Below, piece by piece: positions 1 to 5,956 of a stretch of 18,077 bases of DNA. Within the stretch, counting starts at the first letter, position 1; every line of letters starts with the position of its first letter. The stretch is from assembly GCA_020024105.1 (NCBI GenBank), contig JAHHUH010000029.1, forward strand, positions 1 to 18,077, given 5' to 3'. The translations under genes and the position numbers were made by a program. The notes beneath the pieces were generated by a model, which did no database searches, was not told the origin of the DNA, and saw nothing but the letters and a program-made list of their open reading frames with translations. This DNA comes from Phascolarctobacterium sp. GTDB taxonomy: Bacteria; Bacillota; Negativicutes; Acidaminococcales; Acidaminococcaceae.

Positions 1-913
1 CGCACTCTTGAAGAATTGGGTTTGAGAATGATGTAGTTTCTAACGGTAATCAAACGGACGAACGCTATGAACTGCATATCTTTAAGTTTGAGAATGATGT
101 AGTTTCTAACGGTAATCAAACAATATCTTCCTCGCTATCAATGAAATGTTCGTTTGAGAATGATGTAGTTTCTAACGGTAATCAAACCTTTGTTGTTGTA
201 AGCCCATGGAGGATCTGGTTTGAGAATGATGTAGTTTCTAACGGTAATCAAACCATGGCTAACGCAAAACAATGTACAGTCCTGTTTGAGAATGATGTAG
301 TTTCTAACGGTAATCAAACGAGAGTTTAGGCGCACTCTTGAAGAATTGGGTTTGAGAATGATGTAGTTTCTAACGGTAATCAAACAGTCATTATGGATGA
401 GCTTGGCAGAGTTATGTTTGAGAATGATGTAGTTTCTAACGGTAATCAAACAAATGGAAAAATATATTTGTGCTGATTGTGGTTTGAGAATGATGTAGTT
501 TCTAACGGTAATCAAACCGTTTCCCTTAAAAACATGAAAAGAGGTAAGTTTGAGAATGATGTAGTTTCTAACGGTAATCAAACTGCGCCTAGCTAAACAC
601 TTCGTGAGCGCGCGTTTGAGAATGATGTAGTTTCTAACGGTAATCAAACATTAAAGATATGGAACGATTGGTTTCGTGAGTTTGAGAATGATGTAGTTTC
701 TAACGGTAATCAAACAAATCAGGAGACGCAGCAGAAGCAGAAGCCGTTTGAGAATGATGTAGTTTCTAACGGTAATCAAACCACGACGACGGAGGATGTA
801 TGCGTACCGTAGTTTGAGAATGATGTAGTTTCTAACGGTAATCAAACATTTTTGAATAGTTAAAAAGCCGTAAAGTTGTTTGAGAATGATGTAGTTTCTA
901 ACGGTAATCAAAC
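1..913 (+). CRISPR. CRISPR array, 14 repeats visible, type II-A-like repeat
   Basis: Fourteen identical 36-bp repeats begin at 20, 86, 152, 218, 284, 350, 416, 482, 548, 614, 680, 746, 812 and 878; the last ends at 913. Every spacer is exactly 30 bp, so the period is 66 bp. The repeat starts GTTTGAGAATGATGTAG and ends GGTAATCAAAC, with 6-bp complementary ends (GTTTGA/TCAAAC). From memory it resembles type II-A repeats such as that of Treponema denticola, which suggests transcription on the + strand with the leader and cas genes to the left, outside the window. The rightmost repeat shows no decay. The array continues off the left edge: bases 1-19 are the end of a truncated spacer, and they equal the last 19 bases of the spacer at 320-349. 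The subtype and direction are inferred from repeat sequence alone because no cas gene is present. Confidence 0.97.
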
Positions 914-1023
914 CTATCATTCGCAAAAATTGTAGTCCACATGACTAATGACAAATTAATATGTATTCTACAAGATGAAAAAGAGCTTACTCTGGTTGTG
1001 ATGTGCCACGGTAGGCTCTTTTC
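914..1023 (+). ncRNA. Structured array-distal RNA, possible anti-repeat (tracrRNA-like) segment
   Basis: The bases directly after the last repeat, 914-927 (CTATCATTCGCAAA), are complementary to the 5' half of the repeat (879-894) with one 2-nt bulge and one mismatch: 3 + 6 + 4 pairs. A second hairpin follows (TTGTAG 930-935 with CTACAA 968-973, and inside it ACAT 939-942 with ATGT 961-964), then the terminator-like hairpin at 979-1022. Anti-repeat, hairpin and terminator in this order is the general layout of a tracrRNA. The anti-repeat is short, does not show the usual lower-stem/bulge/upper-stem pattern clearly, and could be chance or a trailer fold. No promoter is evident for it, so it would be made as part of the array transcript. 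Confidence 0.3.
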
Positions 1024-1026
1024 ACT
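979..1026. terminator. Intrinsic terminator after the CRISPR array (possibly bidirectional)
   Basis: A 12-bp stem pairs 979-990 (AAAAGAGCTTAC) with 1011-1022 (GTAGGCTCTTTT); one pair is a G-T wobble. The interior can pair further (TGG 993-995 with CCA 1006-1008). The right arm ends in TTTT and the left arm begins with A's, so it could stop transcription from either side. It separates the array from the lspA operon. Confidence 0.65.
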
Positions 1027-1087
1027 TTTAGCTTAAAAATTCCTCCACATTCCTCACAAGAAAGTTATAAATCACCCTACCGAAGTG

Positions 1088-1096
1088 TGTTATAAT
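1088..1096 (+). promoter_or_regulatory. Extended -10 promoter of the lspA operon
   Basis: TGTTATAAT is a perfect extended -10 (TGnTATAAT, hexamer 1091-1096). The -35 position at about 1068-1073 (TAAATC) is weak, as is common with extended -10 promoters. Transcription would start near 1102, giving a leader of about 25 nt with the ribosome site AGGAG at 1116-1120. Confidence 0.7.
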
Positions 1097-1126
1097 ATTA
1101 TTATCAAAATAAAATAGGAGTAGTAT

Positions 1127-1579
1127 ATGTATTTTTTCGTGGTAGCTTTTTTGGTGCTGTTGCTTGATCAGCTGACTAAGTATTATGTAGTCAATCATTT
1201 CTATTTGGGGGAGAGCGTGCCCGTTATCAAGGACGTTTTCCATTGGACCTATATTCTTAATCCTGGTGCTGCCTTTGGGATGCTGGAGGGAAGCAGATGG
1301 TTATTTGTCTTGATAGCTTTCTTCGTGTTGGCGGCTCTATATTATTTTAGGAATGATATTAAAGCTGGGGGCTGGCGCTTCCAATATGGAGCGGCTCTTT
1401 TTGGCGGCGGTGCCATTGGTAATCTGCTGGACAGGATGCGCAGCGGTCTGGTGATAGACTTTTTTGATTTTCGTATCTGGCCTATTTTTAATGTGGCCGA
1501 TATAGCAATTTGTGTGGGGGTTGGCTTAATTTTATGGAAGATATTAGAGACGGAATTTCTGGCGAGCAAAGAAGCCTAG
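1127..1579 (+). CDS. lspA: Lipoprotein signal peptidase (signal peptidase II)
   Basis: This encodes a 150-residue inner-membrane aspartic protease that cuts the signal peptide of prolipoproteins before the diacylglyceryl-modified cysteine. Hydrophobic segments lie near residues 1-22, 58-74, 86-98 and 119-138, matching the four-helix family. Conserved blocks are visible: DQLTK (14-18), NPGAAFG (45-51), GNLLDR (98-103) with the catalytic Asp111 in VIDFFDF, and NVAD with the second catalytic Asp125. The ATG at 1127 follows AGGAG by 6 nt. The length is near the lower end of the family (about 150-170). The gene overlaps the start of rluD by 46 nt, and the lspA-rluD-pyrR order is the one known from Bacillus and relatives. 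A lipoprotein substrate candidate, the binding protein at 8254, lies in the same window. Confidence 0.96.
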   Translation: MYFFVVAFLVLLLDQLTKYYVVNHFYLGESVPVIKDVFHWTYILNPGAAFGMLEGSRWLFVLIAFFVLAALYYFRNDIKAGGWRFQYGAALFGGGAIGNLLDRMRSGLVIDFFDFRIWPIFNVADIAICVGVGLILWKILETEFLASKEA

Positions 1580-2481
1580 TAATTACAGAAGCAGAGGCCG
1601 GTCAACGTGCTGACGTGGGCCTGGCTGTTTTATTAGATACTACCCGCTCCAATATGCAGAAGCTGTTGGAGGAGGGCCGAGTAGTGAAGGGCGCTAAGGT
1701 GCTGAAGTGCAATTATAAGCTGAAGCTGGGTGATGCTGTAACTGTAACCTTACCGGAGGAGGCACCGACTACTCCGCAGCCGGAAAAGCTTCCCCTGGAT
1801 ATCATTTATGAGGATGAGGATGTAATCGTTATCAATAAGGCCCGGGGCATGGTGGTTCATCCTGCTGCCGGTAATGCTACCGGTACCCTGGTTAATGCTC
1901 TGCTGTACCATTGTGACCAGCTTTCCCATTGTAATGGGGAGGAGCGTCCGGGCATTGTCCATCGTCTGGATAAGGATACCTCCGGTATTATGATTTGTGC
2001 TAAGAATGATGCTGCCCATAAGGATTTGGCAGCACAAATTCAGAGCAAGGAAGCCCAGCGTACCTATTTGGCCGTGGTCCGTGGTAATTTAAAAGAGGAT
2101 GAGGGTGTTATTGAAACCCAGATTGCCAGGGATAAGGAGGACCGCAAGAAAATGGCGGTCGTTGAAGAGGGTGGTCGTCAGGCCATTACTACCTTTAAGG
2201 TGCTGGAGCGCTTTGGTAAATATACTCTGGTCCAGTGCAAGCTGCAGACTGGTCGTACCCATCAGATTCGTGTGCATATGGAGTATCTGGGCTATCCTGT
2301 GGTGGGCGATCCTAAATATTCTCCCCGCAAGACACCCTTTAGCATTAAGGGACAGGCACTACATTCTTTAACTCTATCCTTTAGACATCCACGCACTGGT
2401 GTACGGATGGAATTTGAAGCTCCTCTGCCGGAGGATATGCATAAAATAGTAACCCGCTTGCGTTTGGGTCAATTTAACTAA
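1534..2481 (+). CDS. rluD: RluD-family ribosomal large subunit pseudouridine synthase
   Basis: The 315-residue protein is of the RluA/RluC/RluD type, which converts specific uridines of 23S rRNA (in the RluD case those of the helix 69 loop) to pseudouridine. An N-terminal S4-like RNA-binding domain covers about residues 18-72, and the catalytic domain follows. The signature HRLDKDTSG contains the catalytic Asp146, and further family blocks are INKARGMVVHPAAGN (101-115) and GRTHQIRVHMEYLGYPVVGDPKY. The ATG at 1534 inside lspA is chosen because the next downstream codons before the S4 domain offer no usual start; a TTG at 1510 is the only upstream alternative. Its ribosome site is poor (GGGG at 1517-1520), so it may depend on translational coupling to lspA. 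The exact target uridines cannot be told from sequence; Bacillus calls the equivalent gene ylyB. Confidence 0.9.
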   Translation: MEDIRDGISGEQRSLVITEAEAGQRADVGLAVLLDTTRSNMQKLLEEGRVVKGAKVLKCNYKLKLGDAVTVTLPEEAPTTPQPEKLPLDIIYEDEDVIVINKARGMVVHPAAGNATGTLVNALLYHCDQLSHCNGEERPGIVHRLDKDTSGIMICAKNDAAHKDLAAQIQSKEAQRTYLAVVRGNLKEDEGVIETQIARDKEDRKKMAVVEEGGRQAITTFKVLERFGKYTLVQCKLQTGRTHQIRVHMEYLGYPVVGDPKYSPRKTPFSIKGQALHSLTLSFRHPRTGVRMEFEAPLPEDMHKIVTRLRLGQFN

Positions 2482-2514
2482 GCTGGAACAAGGTGTGAAA
2501 GGTGATTGTTGATT

Positions 2515-3063
2515 ATGAGTAATTTTGTTAAGAAAAATGTACTGATGGATGCTGATGCTATACGCAGGGCCATTGTACGCATTTCTCATGAAATTATCGA
2601 GAGAAATAAAGGTGTTGAGGGTCTGATTTTAGTAGGTATCCGCAGTAGGGGCGTGCCTCTGGCCGAGCGTCTGGCCGCAGCTATTAAAAAGATTGAAGAG
2701 GTACAGCTGCCGGTGGAGTGCCTGGATATTACCCTGTACCGTGATGATTTGTCCACCTTGGCCTACGACCCGGTGGTTCATGATAATAAATTAGAAATTG
2801 ATTTGCATGGTAAGATTATCGTTTTAGTTGATGATGTGCTTTTTACCGGCCGTACAATTAGGGCAGCTATGGATGCTATTATGGATATGGGACGTCCCCA
2901 GGCTATTCAGTTGGCCGTGCTTATCGACCGTGGCCATAGGGAATTACCCATCCGTGCCGATTATGTCGGTAGAAATGTACCCACCTCCCATAAGGAGGCA
3001 GTTAATGTACTGCTGACCGAGTGTGATGGTGTGGATGAGGTAGCGATTGGTGAAATAGAGTAA
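2515..3063 (+). CDS. pyrR: PyrR bifunctional pyrimidine regulator / uracil phosphoribosyltransferase
   Basis: The 182-residue protein matches the length of Bacillus PyrR (181). In that family it binds pyr mRNA in response to UMP to promote attenuation, and it has a weaker uracil phosphoribosyltransferase activity (uracil + PRPP to UMP). The type I PRT motif VLVDDVLFTGRT lies at residues 103-114. Other family blocks are LVGIRSRGVPLAERLA and the C-terminal VLLTECDGVDEVAI. The ATG at 2515 is preferred over a TTG at 2506 because AAAGGTG (2498-2504) lies 10 nt upstream and the family normally starts near this point. It sits 33 nt after rluD and upstream of udp and deoB, so pyrimidine sensing and nucleoside salvage share a transcript. 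No pyr biosynthesis gene and no PyrR attenuator is seen here, so its RNA targets must lie elsewhere. Confidence 0.95.
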   Translation: MSNFVKKNVLMDADAIRRAIVRISHEIIERNKGVEGLILVGIRSRGVPLAERLAAAIKKIEEVQLPVECLDITLYRDDLSTLAYDPVVHDNKLEIDLHGKIIVLVDDVLFTGRTIRAAMDAIMDMGRPQAIQLAVLIDRGHRELPIRADYVGRNVPTSHKEAVNVLLTECDGVDEVAIGEIE

Positions 3064-3099
3064 CCGGCTGCCGTTTAGATGCCAGAAGGGGGTAGTTGT

Positions 3100-3897
3100 A
3101 TGCAGAAGAATTTTGCTGCTCCAGATGAGGTTTTATATCATGTTGGTCTGACACCGTCAGCTCTACGTGGTGCGAAGATTGCTGTTTTACCCGGTGACCC
3201 GGGTAGGGTACCCATGTTGGCCCAGGCCTTGGGTAGTAATGCGGAGCTTTTGACCAGCCACCGGGAATATACCAGCTGGCTGATCTATGTTAACAAAGTG
3301 CCGGTTTTAGTCTGCTCCACCGGTATGGGTGGTCCTTCCGTGGCTATTTGCCTGGAGGAATTGGCTAGAATGGGGATTACCCAATGTATTCGTGTAGGTA
3401 CTACGGGGACAATTCAGGAGGAGGTTAATCTGTCCGATATCATTATCGACCAGGCGGCGGTTCGTCTGGATGGCACCTCCACCCATTATGCACCACTGGA
3501 ATATCCTGCCGTAGCCAGCTTTAGATTGACAGCTGCTTTGGAGAGAAGTGCGCGTCATTCCGGTGCGCCCTTCCATTTAGGCCTGGCTGCTTCCTCCGAT
3601 ACCTTCTGGCCCGGACAGGAGCGCTATGACAGCTTTAACGGCTATGTAATTAGAAAATATCAGGGTAGCCTGAAGGAATGGCAGGCCTTGGGCGTCTTAA
3701 ATTATGAAATGGAAACAGCAACTCTCTTTGTAGTCGGCCGTGTGCTGGGCCTGGAGACTGCTGCTCTTTGTACCGTGGTGGCGAAGCGGACGGATAGTGA
3801 AGCCGTAGCCAGTGGTACTGTGTACACCAGGGGTATGGAGAGGATTATTATGATTTTACAGGATGCTCTCCAATATCTGGTTAGTGAAAGTAGGTGA
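3100..3897 (+). CDS. udp: Uridine phosphorylase
   Basis: This 265-residue cytosolic enzyme of the PNP/UDP hexamer family converts uridine + phosphate to uracil + ribose 1-phosphate. It aligns by eye along its full length with E. coli Udp: PGDPGRV (31-37, phosphate site), SHREYTSW (53-60, with Arg55 reaching the neighbouring subunit's phosphate site), CSTGMGGPS (72-80), RVGTTG (98-103), the uracil-specific loop PGQERYD (171-177, Gln173 and Arg175) and the ribose-binding YEMETA (202-207). The Gln/Arg pair distinguishes it from purine phosphorylases. The ATG at 3100 has GAAGGGGG 8 nt upstream; an in-frame ATG at 3079 has no such site. It ends 4 nt before deoB, which uses its product after isomerisation, so the pair forms a salvage pathway to ribose 5-phosphate. 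Confidence 0.95.
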   Translation: MQKNFAAPDEVLYHVGLTPSALRGAKIAVLPGDPGRVPMLAQALGSNAELLTSHREYTSWLIYVNKVPVLVCSTGMGGPSVAICLEELARMGITQCIRVGTTGTIQEEVNLSDIIIDQAAVRLDGTSTHYAPLEYPAVASFRLTAALERSARHSGAPFHLGLAASSDTFWPGQERYDSFNGYVIRKYQGSLKEWQALGVLNYEMETATLFVVGRVLGLETAALCTVVAKRTDSEAVASGTVYTRGMERIIMILQDALQYLVSESR

Positions 3898-3901
3898 AAT
3901 T

Positions 3902-5104
3902 ATGTCTCGTGCTGTTATTTTACTGTTGGATTCCTTTGGTATCGGCTATGCTCATGATGCCGCCAAATATGGTGATGTGGGTGCAGATACCCTAGGTCAT
4001 ATTTATCAATGGTTTGCCAAGAACCGTCCTGAAAAGCCCCTTTATTTGCCCCATATGGCTAGTCTGGGCTTGGGGGCTGCTTCCAAGCTGAGCCGTGGTA
4101 ATGTTTTGCATCTGGGTGCGGAGCATACCCGTGGTGCCTATACCTATGCCCAGGAGGTAAGCAAGGGGAAGGATACCCTAAGCGGTCACTGGGAGATTAG
4201 CGGTGTGCCGGTTACCTTTGACTGGGGTTATTTTCCGGATAAGCCCAACTGCTTTCCCCAGGAGCTGGTGGAGGATTTGATTAAGCAGGGAAATTTGCCC
4301 GGTATTTTAGGTGAATGCCATGCTTCCGGTACGGAAATTCTCAAAGTTCTGGGTGAGGAGCATCTGCGTACAGGCAAGCCCATTGTCTATACTTCTGCTG
4401 ATAGCGTGCTGCAGATTGCGGCCCATGAGGAAAGCTTTGGGCTGGAACGCTTATATGCTTTATGCCAACTGGCCTTTGACCTGGTTAAGCCCTACAACAT
4501 TGCCCGGGTAATAGCGCGTCCCTTCGTAGGTACCTGCGCAGAGGATTTTGTCCGCACTACTAATCGTCATGATTATGCTGTGCCCGCACCTCAGCCCACG
4601 CTGTTGGATAAGCTGGTGGAGGCAGGGGGCAAGGTTTATGCCGTAGGCAAGATTGCCGATATTTTTGCCCATCGTGGTATTAGCAGGCACTATGCTGCCG
4701 GTGGTCTGGAAAAGCTGGTGGATGCTACTAAGCAGGCTTTGCAGGATGCTCCGGACAAGTCCCTTATTTTTACTAATTTTGTAGATTTTGATTCTTCCTA
4801 TGGTCATCGTCGTGACCCTCAGGGCTACGGAGAGGCCTTGGAATATTTTGATAGCCGTTTGCCAGAAATGCTCAGCCTGCTATGGGAGGATGATCTGCTG
4901 CTGTTGACGGCGGACCATGGCAATGATCCTACCTGGACCGGTACGGACCATACCCGTGAGCATATCCCCGTACTCTTTTCCGGTGCAGGGGTACAGACTA
5001 AGGAGCTGCCGCCCATGCAGACTTTTGCCGATATCGGCCAGACCATTGCTGCTTATCTGGATCTGGCGCCGACAACTACGGGTACAAAGGCAGATTTGTT
5101 CTAG
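3902..5104 (+). CDS. deoB: Phosphopentomutase
   Basis: The 400-residue enzyme interconverts (deoxy)ribose 1-phosphate and 5-phosphate, linking nucleoside phosphorolysis to the pentose phosphate pathway. It belongs to the alkaline-phosphatase superfamily and needs Mn2+. Metal-site and catalytic elements are all visible: LLLDSFGIG with Asp10, DTLSGHWE (91-98) with the phosphoacceptor Thr92, VDFDSSYGHRRD (294-305) with Asp297 and His302, TADHGND (336-342) and DHTREH (349-354). The length agrees with the family (394-407). The ATG at 3902 follows the ribosome site AGGTGA, which overlaps the udp stop codon, indicating coupling. An upstream in-frame start inside udp (3863) is not needed. Confidence 0.96.
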   Translation: MSRAVILLLDSFGIGYAHDAAKYGDVGADTLGHIYQWFAKNRPEKPLYLPHMASLGLGAASKLSRGNVLHLGAEHTRGAYTYAQEVSKGKDTLSGHWEISGVPVTFDWGYFPDKPNCFPQELVEDLIKQGNLPGILGECHASGTEILKVLGEEHLRTGKPIVYTSADSVLQIAAHEESFGLERLYALCQLAFDLVKPYNIARVIARPFVGTCAEDFVRTTNRHDYAVPAPQPTLLDKLVEAGGKVYAVGKIADIFAHRGISRHYAAGGLEKLVDATKQALQDAPDKSLIFTNFVDFDSSYGHRRDPQGYGEALEYFDSRLPEMLSLLWEDDLLLLTADHGNDPTWTGTDHTREHIPVLFSGAGVQTKELPPMQTFADIGQTIAAYLDLAPTTTGTKADLF

Positions 5105-5116
5105 GAGGTGGAGCCG

Positions 5117-5695
5117 ATGCTGAAGCTCTTAGGCAGATTTTTCCTAGTTTTAACCATGTGCCTGGGCTTGGGCCTGGCACAGCCGACGGAGGCCGCTATC
5201 CAGAGGGAGGATGTGGCATTTGTAGTAGTGGATTCCCGTGGCCTGGTGGATAGCCAGGCGGAGGCTGAATGGCGCTCCGTGGTAAAATGGGCCTATCATT
5301 TTCCCTATTACCGCTTTACCGAGGGCTGGCGGGAGCGTTCCCTGGCCCTGACCCTACGGGGAGCACGTCCCGGCGTGAGCAGGCAGACCTTGGCCACTTT
5401 GGCAGCTAAACATGAGCTGGCGGCCTTGGTGCTGGTCAGGGTATGGAGCCTGGATGAGCGTCTGGTACACCGTTATTATGGCTACTGGCGCGATTTTGAT
5501 AACGAAACCTACGTGGAGCTGGATGTGGACGTGGACCTCTACGTGTACAAGACCAAGACGGATTCCCTGTTGAAGAAGCGGGTACGTCAGCATGAGCTGA
5601 GGGAGCTGGGCAATTACGATGTACCGGTCGAAACCGTTAAGTGGGCGTTAAGTGACCTGGTCAATAAAATGGAAAATCGACCGCTGATCAGATGA
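5117..5695 (+). CDS. Secreted protein of unknown function
   Basis: I do not recognise this 192-residue protein. It starts with a clear signal peptide (MLKLLGR, then a hydrophobic stretch to about residue 21) and a likely cleavage near LAQPTEA (20-26). The single Cys15 is not in a lipobox, so it is probably soluble in the periplasm. The mature part has short hydrophobic strands (VAFVVVDS, ALVLVRVW), a Tyr/Trp/Asp-rich segment (HRYYGYWRDFD) and an alternating-residue strand ELDVDVDLYVY, suggesting a small mixed alpha/beta or beta-rich domain. The ATG at 5117 follows a perfect AGGAGGTG (5103-5110) by 6 nt; that site overlaps the deoB stop. It is the last gene of the operon, is G+C-rich (about 60% in a sampled line) and is followed by a terminator. 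The neighbours do not reveal its job. Confidence 0.85.
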   Translation: MLKLLGRFFLVLTMCLGLGLAQPTEAAIQREDVAFVVVDSRGLVDSQAEAEWRSVVKWAYHFPYYRFTEGWRERSLALTLRGARPGVSRQTLATLAAKHELAALVLVRVWSLDERLVHRYYGYWRDFDNETYVELDVDVDLYVYKTKTDSLLKKRVRQHELRELGNYDVPVETVKWALSDLVNKMENRPLIR

Positions 5696-5720
5696 GTAAA
5701 AAGCTGGAGTGGTTCCCTTT

Positions 5721-5750
5721 AGGAGTGGTGCAAGCCACTCCTTTTTATTT
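5721..5750 (+). terminator. Intrinsic terminator of the lspA-deoB operon
   Basis: A perfect 8-bp stem AGGAGTGG (5721-5728) / CCACTCCT (5735-5742), with a 6-nt loop, is followed directly by a T-run. It lies 26 nt after the stop of the secreted-protein gene. Confidence 0.93.
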
Positions 5751-5782
5751 GTATTAAATATCAATAGAGAACATTCTAAATG

Positions 5783-5811
5783 TTGACTAATAATATTTAA
5801 TAACATATAAT
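5783..5811 (+). promoter_or_regulatory. Sigma-70-type promoter of the TonB receptor cassette
   Basis: TTGACT (5783-5788), a 17-nt spacer and TATAAT (5806-5811) make a near-consensus promoter. Transcription would start near 5818, which leaves a leader of about 140 nt before the receptor ATG. I see no canonical Fur box over it. Confidence 0.75.
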
Positions 5812-5839
5812 GAGCAATAAGTGAAATAAAGAATATAAC

Positions 5840-5866
5840 AAAATAAATAAAATAAATAAAATAAAT
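5840..5866 (+). repeat. Tandem repeat, 3 x 9 bp, in the receptor leader
   Basis: Three perfect head-to-tail copies of AAAATAAAT occupy 5840-5848, 5849-5857 and 5858-5866. They lie between the promoter at 5783-5811 and the receptor start, inside the predicted 5' leader. Short arrays of this kind can change copy number by slippage, but no variation can be seen in a single sequence. Confidence 0.9.
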
Positions 5867-5868
5867 CT

Positions 5869-5883
5869 TATCAAATTTTGATA
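5869..5883. promoter_or_regulatory. 7-1-7 inverted repeat, possible operator
   Basis: TATCAAA-T-TTTGATA is a perfect 7-1-7 inverted repeat. The spacing is that of a Fur-type core, but the half-site is not the usual TGATAAT. It lies downstream of the best promoter, starts 3 bp after the tandem repeats and is about 75 bp before the receptor ATG. It could be an operator, a weak mRNA hairpin, or chance in AT-rich DNA. Confidence 0.35.
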
Positions 5884-5956
5884 TCGAATATTATTAATAA
5901 AATTTATTTAAAAACATTGTTGTTATATTCAAAATATTACAAAAGGAGATATATAA

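Noticed and set aside
20..55. A promoter inside each CRISPR repeat (TTGAGA and a TAATCA near the 3' end), as known for some type II-C arrays
   Set aside because: The spacing is 19 nt and the -10 is a poor match, and the repeat resembles type II-A rather than II-C.
138..926. Open frames on both strands across the CRISPR array (for example 138-647 and 651-926 on the minus strand, 141-329 on the plus strand)
   Set aside because: They arise because the 66-bp unit is a multiple of three and the repeat has no stop in those frames; the predicted proteins just repeat LITVRNYIILK or FENDVVSNGNQT with spacer text between.
914..1020. Leader with a minus-strand promoter (TACAAT at 935-930) driving the array leftward
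   Set aside because: No -35 at a suitable distance is present and the repeat orientation suggests plus-strand transcription; it cannot be fully excluded without the left flank.
2482..2514. PyrR-binding attenuator upstream of pyrR
   Set aside because: The 33-nt gap is too short for anti-anti-terminator, anti-terminator and terminator, and it contains no hairpin with a T-run.
3079..3099. Longer uridine phosphorylase starting at 3079
   Set aside because: There is no ribosome site before 3079, while 3100 has GAAGGGGG at 8 nt and gives the usual family N-terminus.
5751..5956. Cobalamin riboswitch or canonical Fur box upstream of the receptor
   Set aside because: No B12-box-like sequence and no structured G+C-containing aptamer is present in this AT-rich leader, and no good match to the 19-bp Fur consensus was found; only the non-standard 7-1-7 inverted repeat remains.
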